From Rosistilla ulvae (lineage in GTDB: Bacteria; Planctomycetota; Planctomycetia; Pirellulales; Pirellulaceae), in NCBI RefSeq assembly GCF_007741475.1, contig NZ_CP036261.1, forward strand, positions 2,418,001 through 2,482,000: 64,000 bases of DNA. The letters are read 5' to 3'. Positions 30,020-38,601 of this stretch are shown here, piece by piece. A program made the translations under genes and the position numbers. A model generated the notes under the pieces. That model worked only from the letters and a program-made list of their open reading frames with translations, was not told where the DNA came from and made no database searches. How positions within the stretch are numbered: the first letter of the stretch is position 1; each line of letters opens with the position of its first letter.

Positions 30020-30829
30020 ATGCGCACGATCGCAATCATTAATCAGAAGGGTGGCGTCGGCAAGACAACCACCGCGGTCAATCTGTCCGCTGCCTTGGCC
30101 GAAGCGGGCAACCGCGTTTGTGTTGTCGACCTGGACCCGCAAGCCCACGCATCGCTGCACTTGGGAATTTCGGTTCTCGATGGCAACCCAAGCACCTACG
30201 AAGTCCTTTGCGGCGAGATCAGCCTGGCGCACGCACGGCAATGGGTCAGCCCTAATCTGGCCGTTGTTCCGGCGCACCTCGATCTGGCCGCTGCCGAAAT
30301 GGAATTGTCGGGCGAAGTCGGTCGCGAGATGATTTTGCGCGACAAGGTCGCCGAAGACGACGAACAATTTGATTACATGATCCTCGACTGCCCGCCATCG
30401 CTGGGCGTCCTGACGCTCAACGCCCTGGTCGCGGTCGAAGAGGTCTTCCTGCCGCTGCAACCTCACTTCCTGGCGTTGCACGGACTCAGCAAACTGTTGC
30501 GAACTGTCGAGATCGTTTCGATGCGGTTGAACGAATCGCTGCGGATGAGCGGCGTGGTGCTGTGCATGTACGATTCGACCACGCGACTGGCGGCGGAAGT
30601 TTCCAGCGACGTCGAACAGTTCTTTAACAGCTCCCAAGGTGGACGCCACATTCTCGATGGCGCCAAGTTCTTCGACACGCGAATTCGCCGCAACATTCGT
30701 TTGGCCGAAGCTCCCAGCTTTGGACAATCGATCTTGCAATACGCTTCGGCTTCCAACGGTGCCGAAGACTACCGATCGCTGGCGGGTGAAGTCCAAGCAC
30801 AGATCGCCCGCGCCACCGCGGCAGCCTAA
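30020..30829 (+). CDS. ParA-family ATPase (orphan)
   Basis: A 269-residue deviant-Walker ATPase. [21 protein letters not shown] carries the KGGVGKTT signature and is followed by [14 protein letters not shown] and the switch block [15 protein letters not shown]. The start at 30020 has GGAGGAG 9 nt upstream. Family members move chromosomes, plasmids or protein cargo by dynamic nucleoid binding. No parB, parS-like site or other partner is adjacent, so cargo positioning is as likely as DNA segregation. It converges on the DUF1080 gene. Confidence 0.9.
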   Translation: MRTIAIINQKGGVGKTTTAVNLSAALAEAGNRVCVVDLDPQAHASLHLGISVLDGNPSTYEVLCGEISLAHARQWVSPNLAVVPAHLDLAAAEMELSGEVGREMILRDKVAEDDEQFDYMILDCPPSLGVLTLNALVAVEEVFLPLQPHFLALHGLSKLLRTVEIVSMRLNESLRMSGVVLCMYDSTTRLAAEVSSDVEQFFNSSQGGRHILDGAKFFDTRIRRNIRLAEAPSFGQSILQYASASNGAEDYRSLAGEVQAQIARATAAA

Positions 30830-30961
30830 CCTCCGCGGACGATACCAGACTGCCGCCAATGCAAATCGCCCCGCGAGGTTTCCGGCAATCGATGCCAAAG
30901 ACCGCGAAGGGCGAATGCTGGATCCAACGTCTTCAAATGAAGCGTTGCTTCGATCGCACGG

Positions 30962-31756
30962 CTACTTCTCGAGTGGTTTCTCGTTCCCCTTGCCGTCTTT
31001 CAAATACGGCTCGCGAACCTGCTCTCCTTGAGCGGGTTGCAGTTCGCGAACCCAGATGTTGCGGAAGCGAACTGGATTGCCGTGGTCTTGCAGACGAATC
31101 GGCAATCGATCGGCGTGCTGCTTGTATTCCGCCGGACGATGGTAGGGCGTGTCCCCTTTCAGTTCATAGTGGTTCTGAATCACGACACCGTTGTGCAGCG
31201 CGGTGATGTAGGCTGGCGATTTCAGCGATCCATCTTCATTGAACCGTGGCGCTGTCCAGATCACGTCGTAGACGTTCCATTGCCCGGGCGGCCGAGTCGC
31301 GTTGACTTGCGGCGGCGTCTGTTTGTAGATCGCCCCGGCTTGGCCATCGTGGTAGGTTTCGTTGTCGTACGAATCAAGGATCTGCAATTCGTAGGTGTCC
31401 ATTAAAAACAGCCCGCTGTTGCCGCGGCCCTGACCGCGGCCGGTAGCCGGCGTTGGGGCGGACCATTCGATATGCACCTGGCAATCGCCAAACGCTTCCT
31501 TGGTTCGAATGTCCCCCTTGCCCGAGACGGCCGCGCCGTCGACGATCTTCCAATTGTCGGTCCCCTTCCAAGCCGACAGATCGGTACCATCGAACAACAC
31601 GATCGCATCCGATGGCGGTTTGTTCTCTTCGCCTGGAGTCACGACAGCTGGCGGCTGCCACTTGATGCCATTGAGGTATTCGTCGGCCGACGCCAACGGT
31701 GCGATCGATGCAGCCAGGGCGACGCTGCAAAGGATGGTTTGATTCATTGGTTTCAT
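30962..31756 (-). CDS. DUF1080 (3-keto-disaccharide hydrolase-like) secreted protein
   Basis: A 264-residue protein from the ATG at 31756, which has AGGA 8 nt upstream; the open frame continues upstream to 32251 but without homologous sequence. A signal peptide (ILCSVALAASIAPLASA) is followed by a lectin-like jelly roll typical of DUF1080: IVLFDGTDLSAWKG, GNSGLFLMDTYELQILDS, QAGAIYKQTPP, and VRFRNIWVREL. Members act on 3-keto-glycosides or serve as carbohydrate-binding domains. It is a solitary gene, probably periplasmic or extracellular. Confidence 0.9.
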   Translation of the reverse strand: MKPMNQTILCSVALAASIAPLASADEYLNGIKWQPPAVVTPGEENKPPSDAIVLFDGTDLSAWKGTDNWKIVDGAAVSGKGDIRTKEAFGDCQVHIEWSAPTPATGRGQGRGNSGLFLMDTYELQILDSYDNETYHDGQAGAIYKQTPPQVNATRPPGQWNVYDVIWTAPRFNEDGSLKSPAYITALHNGVVIQNHYELKGDTPYHRPAEYKQHADRLPIRLQDHGNPVRFRNIWVRELQPAQGEQVREPYLKDGKGNEKPLEK

Positions 31757-31891
31757 TTGGGTTATCCTGCTGGGCTTCAAAGGTGAATCATCGAGGCGAC
31801 GCGGCTGCGGCTTGCTTTTCCCAGCCCTCCCACGCCGCGTGGTCCACCAAGATAAACACCGCAACATGGTCACGCTAGGAAGAATATCGAG

Positions 31892-32560
31892 ATGTTTAGC
31901 CCCGGTCCCCGCCCCGATACGGTTCGCACGCCCGATGGCACGATAATGTCGGCCCCCGAGGGCTGGGAACTGTTGCCGCCGGGCGATGCGGGGCTGACCC
32001 GCCGTGTCAAAGCTGCCGGAACCCACTGGGTTGTCCAAGAGAAGAAGGGGCGAAAAATGTTCTCCCGCGGCGTCTGGGCTCCCGCCGCAACGATCGCGCG
32101 GATTCGGGCCGACCTTGTCGCCGAACGATCGACCGACGCCTATGCCAAACGGCAAGCGTCGAGCGCTCGCCGCCGGGAGAAAGTGCAGACCGAATACGTC
32201 GAAGATTTTTTTGCTGCCGTCGTCGAGTTCTTGAACTTTCATGATCGCCACGCAACGCTAGCCGATCGGTTTGCCAAAGCGGTCACCGACCATGCGACTC
32301 CCGTCGGCAGCGGCACCGTCGCGCGGACCCAGCGGATTCCGGTGCAGCAGCGCGCCCAAGCCGCCGTGATCGCTTGGATGCGGCACCAAACGACAGCTTA
32401 CGATTCGATGAAGATCCCTCGAGAAAAGGGGAAGCGGCGCGAGGTCCGGCGGATGCTAGCAGCGAGGTCCAACGAACTGCTCGCCCAATACCGCCGCGGC
32501 GATTCCCCATCCCCTCATTGTCCGTTGTTCAAATCGCTTACCAACCCTCCCGCCGCCTGA
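31892..32560 (+). CDS. DUF2293-like protein
   Basis: A 222-residue protein with no signal peptide. The N-terminal 100 residues are basic (EGWELLPPGDAGLTRRVKAAG). The C-terminal half matches the DUF2293 pattern, a helical module with AQAAVIAWMRHQTTAYDSM followed by a basic REKGKRREVRRMLAARSN helix. Functions of this domain are unknown; the abundance of Arg and Lys hints at nucleic-acid binding. ATG 31892 is used; an ATG at 31946 would also fit. It is divergent from the DUF1080 gene. Confidence 0.68.
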   Translation: MFSPGPRPDTVRTPDGTIMSAPEGWELLPPGDAGLTRRVKAAGTHWVVQEKKGRKMFSRGVWAPAATIARIRADLVAERSTDAYAKRQASSARRREKVQTEYVEDFFAAVVEFLNFHDRHATLADRFAKAVTDHATPVGSGTVARTQRIPVQQRAQAAVIAWMRHQTTAYDSMKIPREKGKRREVRRMLAARSNELLAQYRRGDSPSPHCPLFKSLTNPPAA

Positions 32561-32877
32561 GCCAGACAACGTATCGAATCGGCTGCGCTGGCCAAAACCT
32601 CCCCAACAACAGCAACAGATTGAGCGGTATGGCACGAAAACGTGCGCGCTCGGGCCGACGCCGCACATCCTTTCGATGTGCCGACAAGCCCCACTTTCCG
32701 TAGTGCGTGGCGGCGGCTCAATTGCCTGGAGCGGAGATTCTCACGTGCACCGAAACTAACCGAACTTTGGCACGAAAGATGCGGCGTGTAAAAGGGATGG
32801 ACGTCGCTCTATAGTCTTTCGACTTCCTAACTCGAGCCTTCAAATCTACTTGCCGTGCGGCAGAGGTTGCCTCCCAC
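32561..32877. other. Intergenic region with the sigma-54-type promoter
   Basis: About 317 bases between the DUF2293-like gene and the HPF-like gene. It contains the sigma-54 match at 32768-32782; no other gene is supported. A near-miss TGGCAC...GTGC at 32630-32645 has the wrong spacing. Confidence 0.5.
32768..32782 (+). promoter_or_regulatory. Sigma-54 (-24/-12) promoter candidate for the HPF-like gene
   Basis: TGGCAC, 5 nt, then ATGC, with exactly 10 nt between the GG and the GC. This fits the TGGCAC-N5-TTGC consensus except for one base. It sits about 96 nt upstream of the HPF-like start. No sigma-54 activator gene is in the window. Confidence 0.5.
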
Positions 32878-33177
32878 ATGCCCATGCAGATCCATCTCGT
32901 CAACGATCCCTCGGAAGCCGAACTGGCGGACTACTTACGCGATCGAATCTCGGCGGCGATCGGTTCGCTGAAACATCCCCTGGAATATGTCGAAGCCGAA
33001 CTTCACGATGATCCGACGCAACCCGATCGCGGCCGCGTATGCGACATCGACATGAAGCTCTTCCCTCGCGGTTGGATCTATGTCAACGCCCGCAGCGACG
33101 ACTTCCGCAACGCGATCGATCTCGCGGTCGCCCGCGCCAATGCGGTCGTCAAACGAACGGTCTCTGCCGAGGATTGA
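32878..33177 (+). CDS. Ribosome hibernation factor-like protein (HPF/RaiA)
   Basis: A 99-residue protein of the HPF/RaiA type: an N-terminal strand IHLVND, a helix (EAELADYLRDRISAAIG), strands with VEAELHDDPTQP, DIDMKLFPRGWIYVNARSDD, then helix NAIDLAVARANAVVKRTV. This is the beta-alpha-beta-beta-beta-alpha pattern of factors that bind the small ribosomal subunit and inactivate ribosomes in stationary phase. It is short, with no dimerisation tail, like E. coli HPF. The sigma-54 promoter candidate upstream is noteworthy, since hpf lies beside rpoN in many bacteria. Confidence 0.72.
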   Translation: MPMQIHLVNDPSEAELADYLRDRISAAIGSLKHPLEYVEAELHDDPTQPDRGRVCDIDMKLFPRGWIYVNARSDDFRNAIDLAVARANAVVKRTVSAED

Positions 33178-33308
33178 TGTGTCCAACCGCTGCGTTAGCA
33201 ACGCACCAGTGGTTGACCAATTCCAATCCCTACGATAACAAACAGCTACAAATAGATCGCGGCAGCGGAAGATTGCCGTGTTACCAAATCATCAGGGAGA
33301 AGAATAAA

Positions 33309-33527
33309 GTGACGATCACGCGAGTTGGCAGCAATGAAGCTTATGCCGATGGCTGGAGCAAAGCATTCAGTAGCGGCAAGGCAACGAAGAAAGCCGCAAC
33401 GAAGAAAGCGACCAAGAAAGTAACGACAGCTCGAGCCACGAAGAAGGCTGCCACCAAGAAAACGGCTACCAAAAAAGTTGCAGTGAAGGCTGCGGCTAAA
33501 AAGACGACCAAGAAAAAGAAGCGATAG
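33309..33527 (+). CDS. Histone H1-like Lys/Ala-rich small protein
   Basis: A 72-residue protein with a GTG start at 33309, chosen because AGGGAG at 33294-33299 lies 9 nt upstream; the longer open frame has unrelated sequence before it. An N-terminal segment of about 24 residues (TITRVGSNEAYADGWSKAF) is followed by repeats of the type ATKKAATKKAT and VAVKAAAKKTT ending in KKKKR. This is the eukaryotic-H1 / chlamydial Hc-like composition expected for a DNA-binding nucleoid protein. The methyltransferase tail 7 kb away has the same composition. It lies 130 nt downstream of the HPF-like gene. Confidence 0.72.
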   Translation: MTITRVGSNEAYADGWSKAFSSGKATKKAATKKATKKVTTARATKKAATKKTATKKVAVKAAAKKTTKKKKR

Positions 33528-33817
33528 TTTCGCAGCGGAGCGTCGCGACGACGCTCCCCTTCGCCAGCACTTCGATCACGCGGTGCTTGGCGTCTCTGCC
33601 ACTCGGCGGCTGATTCGATCGCCGCCCTCTCTGTCGCGCGACAGCCGCGGATTGCCGATCGCAATCTGCGGCCGACGCCCTCTCGAAGATCTCCGCTGCT
33701 CGCTCCATCGCACCTGCGACAAAAACGCTCGATGCGTTGGTCTAGTGCCGCGAATCAGCTGTCGCCGGCACGCATCGACCCAAAGTTCATCGCCAGTCAT
33801 TCAAGCGGAACGGGCTA
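33528..33817. other. Intergenic region left of the IS630-family element
   Basis: About 290 bases between the H1-like gene and the left end of the insertion element. No gene or hairpin is supported. The TA at 33816-33817 is the left target-site copy. Confidence 0.5.
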
Positions 33818-33825
33818 GTGCTTTG

Positions 33826-34521
33826 TCAGGCTTTGATTTTGGGGTAGAGGGATTTTAGTTTTGTTCTCGCATCTTTGACTTGGAATTGCCAGTCAACGCC
33901 ACGCTGTCTTCTGTTTGAGTGTGAGGACCACGCCTGTGTTTCCTTTCTCAGCGGCGCAATCGTCGCGAATCGACGACCGTTGATACACTGCCGCGTCATT
34001 GAACTGAGTTCGTTCTCAGCCGCGTTGAGCCAACTTCCATGCTTGGGTGTGTAACGGAACTCGATGCGACGAACCAAGGCACGGGCTTTTTCTGGCTTAA
34101 AGGCCTCGTAGAAGGCGCCTTTGGTGTGGGTATTGAGATTGTCACATACCAGGATGATCTTCTTCGCCTTTTTGTAGCGTGTCGTCAGCAGTGCCTCCAT
34201 TTCGATGGCCCAATCGACCTTGGTTCGCTTTGGACGCACGGTGACTTCTCTCCATCCGGCCAGCGGCTCGGTGAACATGAACACGCTGGCGGTTCCGCAC
34301 CGTTCATACTCGTAATCGACGCGTCGAGCATGATTGCGGGTCGCCGGGATCGGCGTTCGCGTCTCTTTGTGAAGCTGGACCGGCTGTTCGTCCATGCACA
34401 CCACGGGATAGTCCGAATCATACGGTTCTTCGTAGGTATCTAGGACTTCTTCCATGCACGCTACAAATTCGGAGTCGGCGTCGGGTGGAATCACCCAATA
34501 CTGGATCTTGCGATTGGTCAT
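33826..34521 (-). CDS. IS630-family transposase, catalytic part (orfB)
   Basis: A 231-residue DDE transposase domain. The catalytic acids are in VCMDEQP, ILVCDNLNTHT and SWLNAAENELSSM. It begins with an ATG in the overlap with orfA (ATGA at 34518-34521) and lies in the -1 frame relative to orfA. A full-length transposase would come from frameshifting at the A7 run just before the overlap. Alternatively the two parts are made separately by translational coupling. The element's terminal repeats are intact, so it may be active. Confidence 0.88.
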   Translation of the reverse strand: MTNRKIQYWVIPPDADSEFVACMEEVLDTYEEPYDSDYPVVCMDEQPVQLHKETRTPIPATRNHARRVDYEYERCGTASVFMFTEPLAGWREVTVRPKRTKVDWAIEMEALLTTRYKKAKKIILVCDNLNTHTKGAFYEAFKPEKARALVRRIEFRYTPKHGSWLNAAENELSSMTRQCINGRRFATIAPLRKETQAWSSHSNRRQRGVDWQFQVKDARTKLKSLYPKIKA

Positions 34522-34961
34522 GCCGTTTTTTTAAGCGTTTGGCGAACGGTTTCGTAGCTGATCGAGTCCACGATCCCCAGTTCTACCACGTGGTCTGCCA
34601 ACAGACGCAGCGACCAACTCGCGAACCCTTTGGGAGGTTTCCCCAACCGCAAGGCGATCACTTTCGCTTCTTGCTTTCCGTCAAGCGTCTTCTCTCGCGG
34701 GGCGCTCAAACGCGGTTTCCCGTGCAGCGCCGTATCGAACCCTTCGGTCACCAAACGTTTGCGAAGATTCTCCACGGTCTGAATCCGACACGCCAAAGCT
34801 TCCGCGATTTTGGCGTCGGTCCAGCCAGGTCCTTCCGTGTCAGCTTTGAGAAGGATCAGCGCCCGCCGTACCTTCTGCGAGGAGCCTTTCAGCTTCTTTA
34901 CAATCGCCTTCAGTTCTTCCCGTTCTGTATCCGAAAGCCGAACGATATACTTCTTAATCAT
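34518..34961 (-). CDS. IS630-family transposase, DNA-binding part (orfA)
   Basis: A 147-residue helix-turn-helix protein with a winged-helix and basic segment (SSQKVRRALILLKAD, then TDAKIAEALACRIQTVENLRKRLV). GGAGG lies 5 nt before its ATG. It ends in LKKTA, with the A7 run encoding the Lys codons about 13 nt before the stop. It should bind the terminal repeats and be joined to the DDE domain by a -1 frameshift. Confidence 0.85.
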   Translation of the reverse strand: MIKKYIVRLSDTEREELKAIVKKLKGSSQKVRRALILLKADTEGPGWTDAKIAEALACRIQTVENLRKRLVTEGFDTALHGKPRLSAPREKTLDGKQEAKVIALRLGKPPKGFASWSLRLLADHVVELGIVDSISYETVRQTLKKTA

Positions 34962-35146
34962 CGAATCCTCCGTGACTCGTGGGGCAATCGACCTACAAAC
35001 TCCCGGATTCTTCCAATTTAGGAAACCCCAATTCCTAAGCCTGACAAAGCACTAGACCACTTATATCGACAGGCCGTTGACGGCCGGTTGACGAGTTCCG
35101 CTACGACGAGTTCCGCTGCGACGTTGCTTTTGCGATCCCTGTGGGA

Positions 35147-37342
35147 TCAACCGATCACGACGATCTGCACGTCTCCTTCTTTGCGTTCGACATTCATGCC
35201 GACATCGCGAGGGTGGCGGTGAAAGGCGAGGTCGACCACGCCATCACCGACGCGCAGATTTTGAATTCGCACCCAGTTCAGGAAGTCGGGAAGACGGGGA
35301 TTCTCGAATCGGATCTGTGGCTTGGTGGGCGAAAACTCAAGACCAAGGATACTCTGCAGTAGCAGGAAGACCGCTCCGGTTGCCCAGGCTTGCGGTGAAC
35401 AGGCGACCGGATACAACGTCGGTGCGTGACCTGGCATTCGATCGAAGCCGCAGAATAGTTCGGGCAGACGATGCAGGTCGTTAAATAGCGAGGCGTCGAA
35501 CAGGCCTGCGGTCACACGAGCGCACTCGTTGCGGAAACCATAGCGTGCCAGGCCGGCGGCACAGATCGCGGTGTCGTGCGGCCAGACCGAACCGTTGTGA
35601 TACGACATCGGGTTGAACCGGACCTCGCCGTCGCTGATCGTGCGAATGCCCCAACCGTTGAACGTTCGCGGATCGATCAATGTCGCGGCGACCGAAGCGG
35701 CATGAGCTTCGTCGACGATCCCGCTGAACAAAAGATGTCCCGCGTTGCTGTTTCGCACCTCGCACGGTTGCTTGTCGCCGTCCAATGCGATCGCGTAGGT
35801 GCCAAGTGAATTGACCCAAAACGCGTCGTTGAACTTGAGTTTCAATTCTGCCGCTTGGCGTCTCAGTTCGTCAGCCCAAACGCCATCGTCCATGACATCG
35901 GCAAGCTCCGCCGCCAGCAGTTTTGCGTCGTAGACATAGCCCTGCACCTCGCTGGCCGCGATCGCGCCGCCGGCGGCTCGGCCGTCGCTGTGAAATATGG
36001 AATCGTTGCTGTCTTTCCAACACTGGTGCGTGAGGCCACGACCGTTATGCGATTGATATTCGACGAAACCGTCTCCGTCGACATCCCCATACTCGTCGAT
36101 CCAGTTGACGGCACGGCGGATGTTGTGCCAGATGAATTCGATGAATTCGCGATCCCCGGTGCGGCGGAAGTATTGGCCGGCGAGTACGACGAACAATGGT
36201 GTCGCATCGACGGTTCCGTAGTAGCGTTTGAATGGCACTTCCCCGAGAGTCGCCATCTCGCCATCACGCATCTCGTGAACGATCTTTCCCGGTTCGGCTT
36301 CCACATTGGGATCGACCTCCGTCGCCTGAGTCGCCGCCAGAAAGCTCAACACGCCGCGCGACAACTTGGGCCGTACCCACAGCGTCTCTAACGCGGTGAT
36401 GATCCCGTCGCGACCAAACGGCGTGGCGAACCAGGGGACACCGGCATGCGGATACCGCCCATAGATCGTGTCGGAAATCAACATGTCTAGGTCGGCATTA
36501 CTGCGATTCAACCAACCGTTGAACTCTTCGTTGGACGTAAAAATCTCGGTTCGTTCGGATTCGGTTTCTCGGATTCGCGATGTCCAACCGGCGACGGCTT
36601 CGGCGTGGTTGCGAGGGGGCGTTTCCGGCTTTTTGACATGCCCCGGTTTCTCCGTCCGACATTCCGCCATCGCGTGCAACGTCGTCTCGGCACCGCCATC
36701 GAGCCGCACGCGCAGGATGCAGCGGTGACGATCGATCGATTCAATCTGCCCTTCGAACGCGAGACTGACGTGCCGCTTTTGATCGTCCAGTCCGCGGTAC
36801 GCCAGCTTGACGATCGAGTCGACAATCTCGGGGGCCAGGAATTCGCCCCGCTTCTCGCGGCGTTCCCCTCGCACTTCGAAGATGTCGCGGAAATCGGCAT
36901 CGAAACGATACTCGACGGTCAGTTCGATCGGACAGCGAGAATAATTCTTCAGCTGCAGATGTTCATAGAATCCGCCGCCGTCGAGCAGCATGCTGCGGAA
37001 AACATGCAACGTTCCCTGCGGCAGCACGTGGCCGGTTTGAGGCAGCTCCGGTGTCGTCATCTGGACGACCAGCGAACTGTTGTCCTCTTTCATCGTCGAA
37101 TTCAGCAGCAGCGGTCGCTTGCTGTTGATCAACAGTTCCCAATTGGAAAGGAAACGCGTGCCGAGATGATACAGCCCCTGTTCCGATTCACCCGCCGTAC
37201 CGATTTCCCCCAGTCGGTCGAAGATCGCAAACGTGTCCCCTTGTTTGAGAACTTGAATGTCGGCCGGAGCGCGATTGGTTTGGGCTTGAACGTCCCAATC
37301 GGTGGTCCCCTTTTCGACTTTCGCTGGCGGAGGCGTCTTCAT
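35147..37342 (-). CDS. Glycogen-debranching enzyme, amylo-alpha-1,6-glucosidase type
   Basis: A 731-residue enzyme. The N-terminal beta domain (about 30-250, GDE_N_bis type) leads into an (alpha/alpha)6 barrel (about 300-700) with FATPFGRDGIITALETLW, the WKDSNDSIFHSDGR catalytic block, SNAGHLLFSGI and NPMSYHNGSVWPHDTA. These are the usual amylo-1,6-glucosidase motifs. There is no signal peptide, so it probably acts on cytoplasmic glycogen or related glucans. The adjacent upstream GT4 gene on the same strand (152-nt gap) suggests a common glucan operon. Confidence 0.9.
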   Translation of the reverse strand: MKTPPPAKVEKGTTDWDVQAQTNRAPADIQVLKQGDTFAIFDRLGEIGTAGESEQGLYHLGTRFLSNWELLINSKRPLLLNSTMKEDNSSLVVQMTTPELPQTGHVLPQGTLHVFRSMLLDGGGFYEHLQLKNYSRCPIELTVEYRFDADFRDIFEVRGERREKRGEFLAPEIVDSIVKLAYRGLDDQKRHVSLAFEGQIESIDRHRCILRVRLDGGAETTLHAMAECRTEKPGHVKKPETPPRNHAEAVAGWTSRIRETESERTEIFTSNEEFNGWLNRSNADLDMLISDTIYGRYPHAGVPWFATPFGRDGIITALETLWVRPKLSRGVLSFLAATQATEVDPNVEAEPGKIVHEMRDGEMATLGEVPFKRYYGTVDATPLFVVLAGQYFRRTGDREFIEFIWHNIRRAVNWIDEYGDVDGDGFVEYQSHNGRGLTHQCWKDSNDSIFHSDGRAAGGAIAASEVQGYVYDAKLLAAELADVMDDGVWADELRRQAAELKLKFNDAFWVNSLGTYAIALDGDKQPCEVRNSNAGHLLFSGIVDEAHAASVAATLIDPRTFNGWGIRTISDGEVRFNPMSYHNGSVWPHDTAICAAGLARYGFRNECARVTAGLFDASLFNDLHRLPELFCGFDRMPGHAPTLYPVACSPQAWATGAVFLLLQSILGLEFSPTKPQIRFENPRLPDFLNWVRIQNLRVGDGVVDLAFHRHPRDVGMNVERKEGDVQIVVIG

Positions 37343-37494
37343 TGTGATCTCGCATTGCAGTGAGGGTAGAAAACCATTGAATCATCTCACGAAGAGAGGC
37401 CAGGAAAACATGAATAGGAACGCACTCGATTTCCAAGACGCGAACCAACCAGAAGATTCCTGGACGCGTATCAGGTCAGCGGTCGAGGCGTTCG

Positions 37495-38601
37495 CTATGC
37501 CGTTTCCATCGTCAACGGTTGATCGCCCGGATTGACGATGCCAGGCCGCGATGGGATCGGGATCGTTGGTTGCAGCGCGAGTAATTTTTCGTAGACGGCA
37601 AGATAGCCCTTGGTCATCGGTTCGACGTCAAATCGTTCCTGGAAATAAAGTCGACAGCGGCGGCGGCTGATCTTGTCGATGTTCGCGGCGGCCGCCACGG
37701 CTTCATCGACGCTTTCGACGATGTAGCCACTGACGCCATCCTTCATCACTTCGTCGACGCTGCCGTTTCGGAATGCGATCACCGGCGTTCCGCACGCCAT
37801 CGACTCCGTCATCACCAATCCAAACGGTTCGGGCCAATCGATCGGGAACAACAACGCTTTGGCTCCTCCTAACAATTTGTTTTTTCCTGCCTCATCGACC
37901 TCCCCGATGTACTCGATCAAGGGATCGGTTAATTGCGGTTCGATGCGTTCCGCAAAATATTCCACATCCACTTTGTCGATCTTCGCCGCCATCTTCAGCT
38001 TGACGCCCAACCGCCTGGCGATTTCGATCGCTCGTTCGGGACCCTTTTCGGGAGAGAAGCGGCCGAGGAACGCAAAGTACTCGCTTGGTTCGGGGATCGG
38101 TTGATACATGTAGTTCTCCCCCGGGGTGCCGTTGTAGACCGTGTCGACCCAGTTTGCGATCCGGATCGGATGCCGCTGGGAATCGCTGATCGAAACGACC
38201 GGAATGTCGGGGAATTCCTCCAAGACAGATTGGAATTCGGGCAGGTCGAGCCGACCGTGCAGGGTCGTTACGTGGGGCGTGCTCAGGTATCGCATCGAGT
38301 CGAAGTGGCTGAAGCCGGTGTGGAAATGGATGATGTCGAATTTGTCCGCCATCTGCAGCACCTGATTCAATTGTCGCTGATGCCAAACGATAGGATCTTG
38401 AGGCACCCGACTGCATCGCAGCGATTCTCTAACGACGGCCACATGGTCGGCGGTGGTTCGCGAGTCGCCGCTGGCGAACAAGGTCACGTCATGCCCTTGT
38501 CGAACCAGTTCTTCAGTCAAGTAGTGGACGACCCGTTCAATACCACCGTAGGTTTTCGGCGGAACGGTTTCCGTCAGTGGAGCGACCTGAGCAATTCTCA
38601 T
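37495..38601 (-). CDS. Glycosyltransferase family 4
   Basis: A 368-residue GT-B enzyme. The N-terminal acceptor domain has TYGGIERVVHYLTEELV, and the C-terminal nucleotide-sugar domain has FLGRFSPEKGPERAIEIARRLG and the EX7E block PEPFGLVMTESMACGTPVIAF. The start has AGGGAA about 9 nt upstream. It may transfer glucose to make trehalose-like or glucan products. It lies upstream of the debranching enzyme; the substrate cannot be read from sequence. Confidence 0.87.
   Translation of the reverse strand: MRIAQVAPLTETVPPKTYGGIERVVHYLTEELVRQGHDVTLFASGDSRTTADHVAVVRESLRCSRVPQDPIVWHQRQLNQVLQMADKFDIIHFHTGFSHFDSMRYLSTPHVTTLHGRLDLPEFQSVLEEFPDIPVVSISDSQRHPIRIANWVDTVYNGTPGENYMYQPIPEPSEYFAFLGRFSPEKGPERAIEIARRLGVKLKMAAKIDKVDVEYFAERIEPQLTDPLIEYIGEVDEAGKNKLLGGAKALLFPIDWPEPFGLVMTESMACGTPVIAFRNGSVDEVMKDGVSGYIVESVDEAVAAAANIDKISRRRCRLYFQERFDVEPMTKGYLAVYEKLLALQPTIPIPSRPGIVNPGDQPLTMETA

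Larger units (their letters stand above)
33818..35052. mobile_element. IS630-family insertion sequence, 1,235 bp
   Basis: Complete element. The 28-bp terminal repeats (33818-33845 and 35025-35052) match over the outer 16 bases (GTGCTTTGTCAGGCTT) and at most positions beyond. It is flanked by TA on both sides (33816-33817 and 35053-35054), the target duplication of IS630/Tc1-mariner elements. It carries two transposase frames on the minus strand with a 4-nt overlap behind an A7 run. The element sits between the H1-like gene and the debranching-enzyme gene and disrupts no recognisable gene. Confidence 0.9.
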
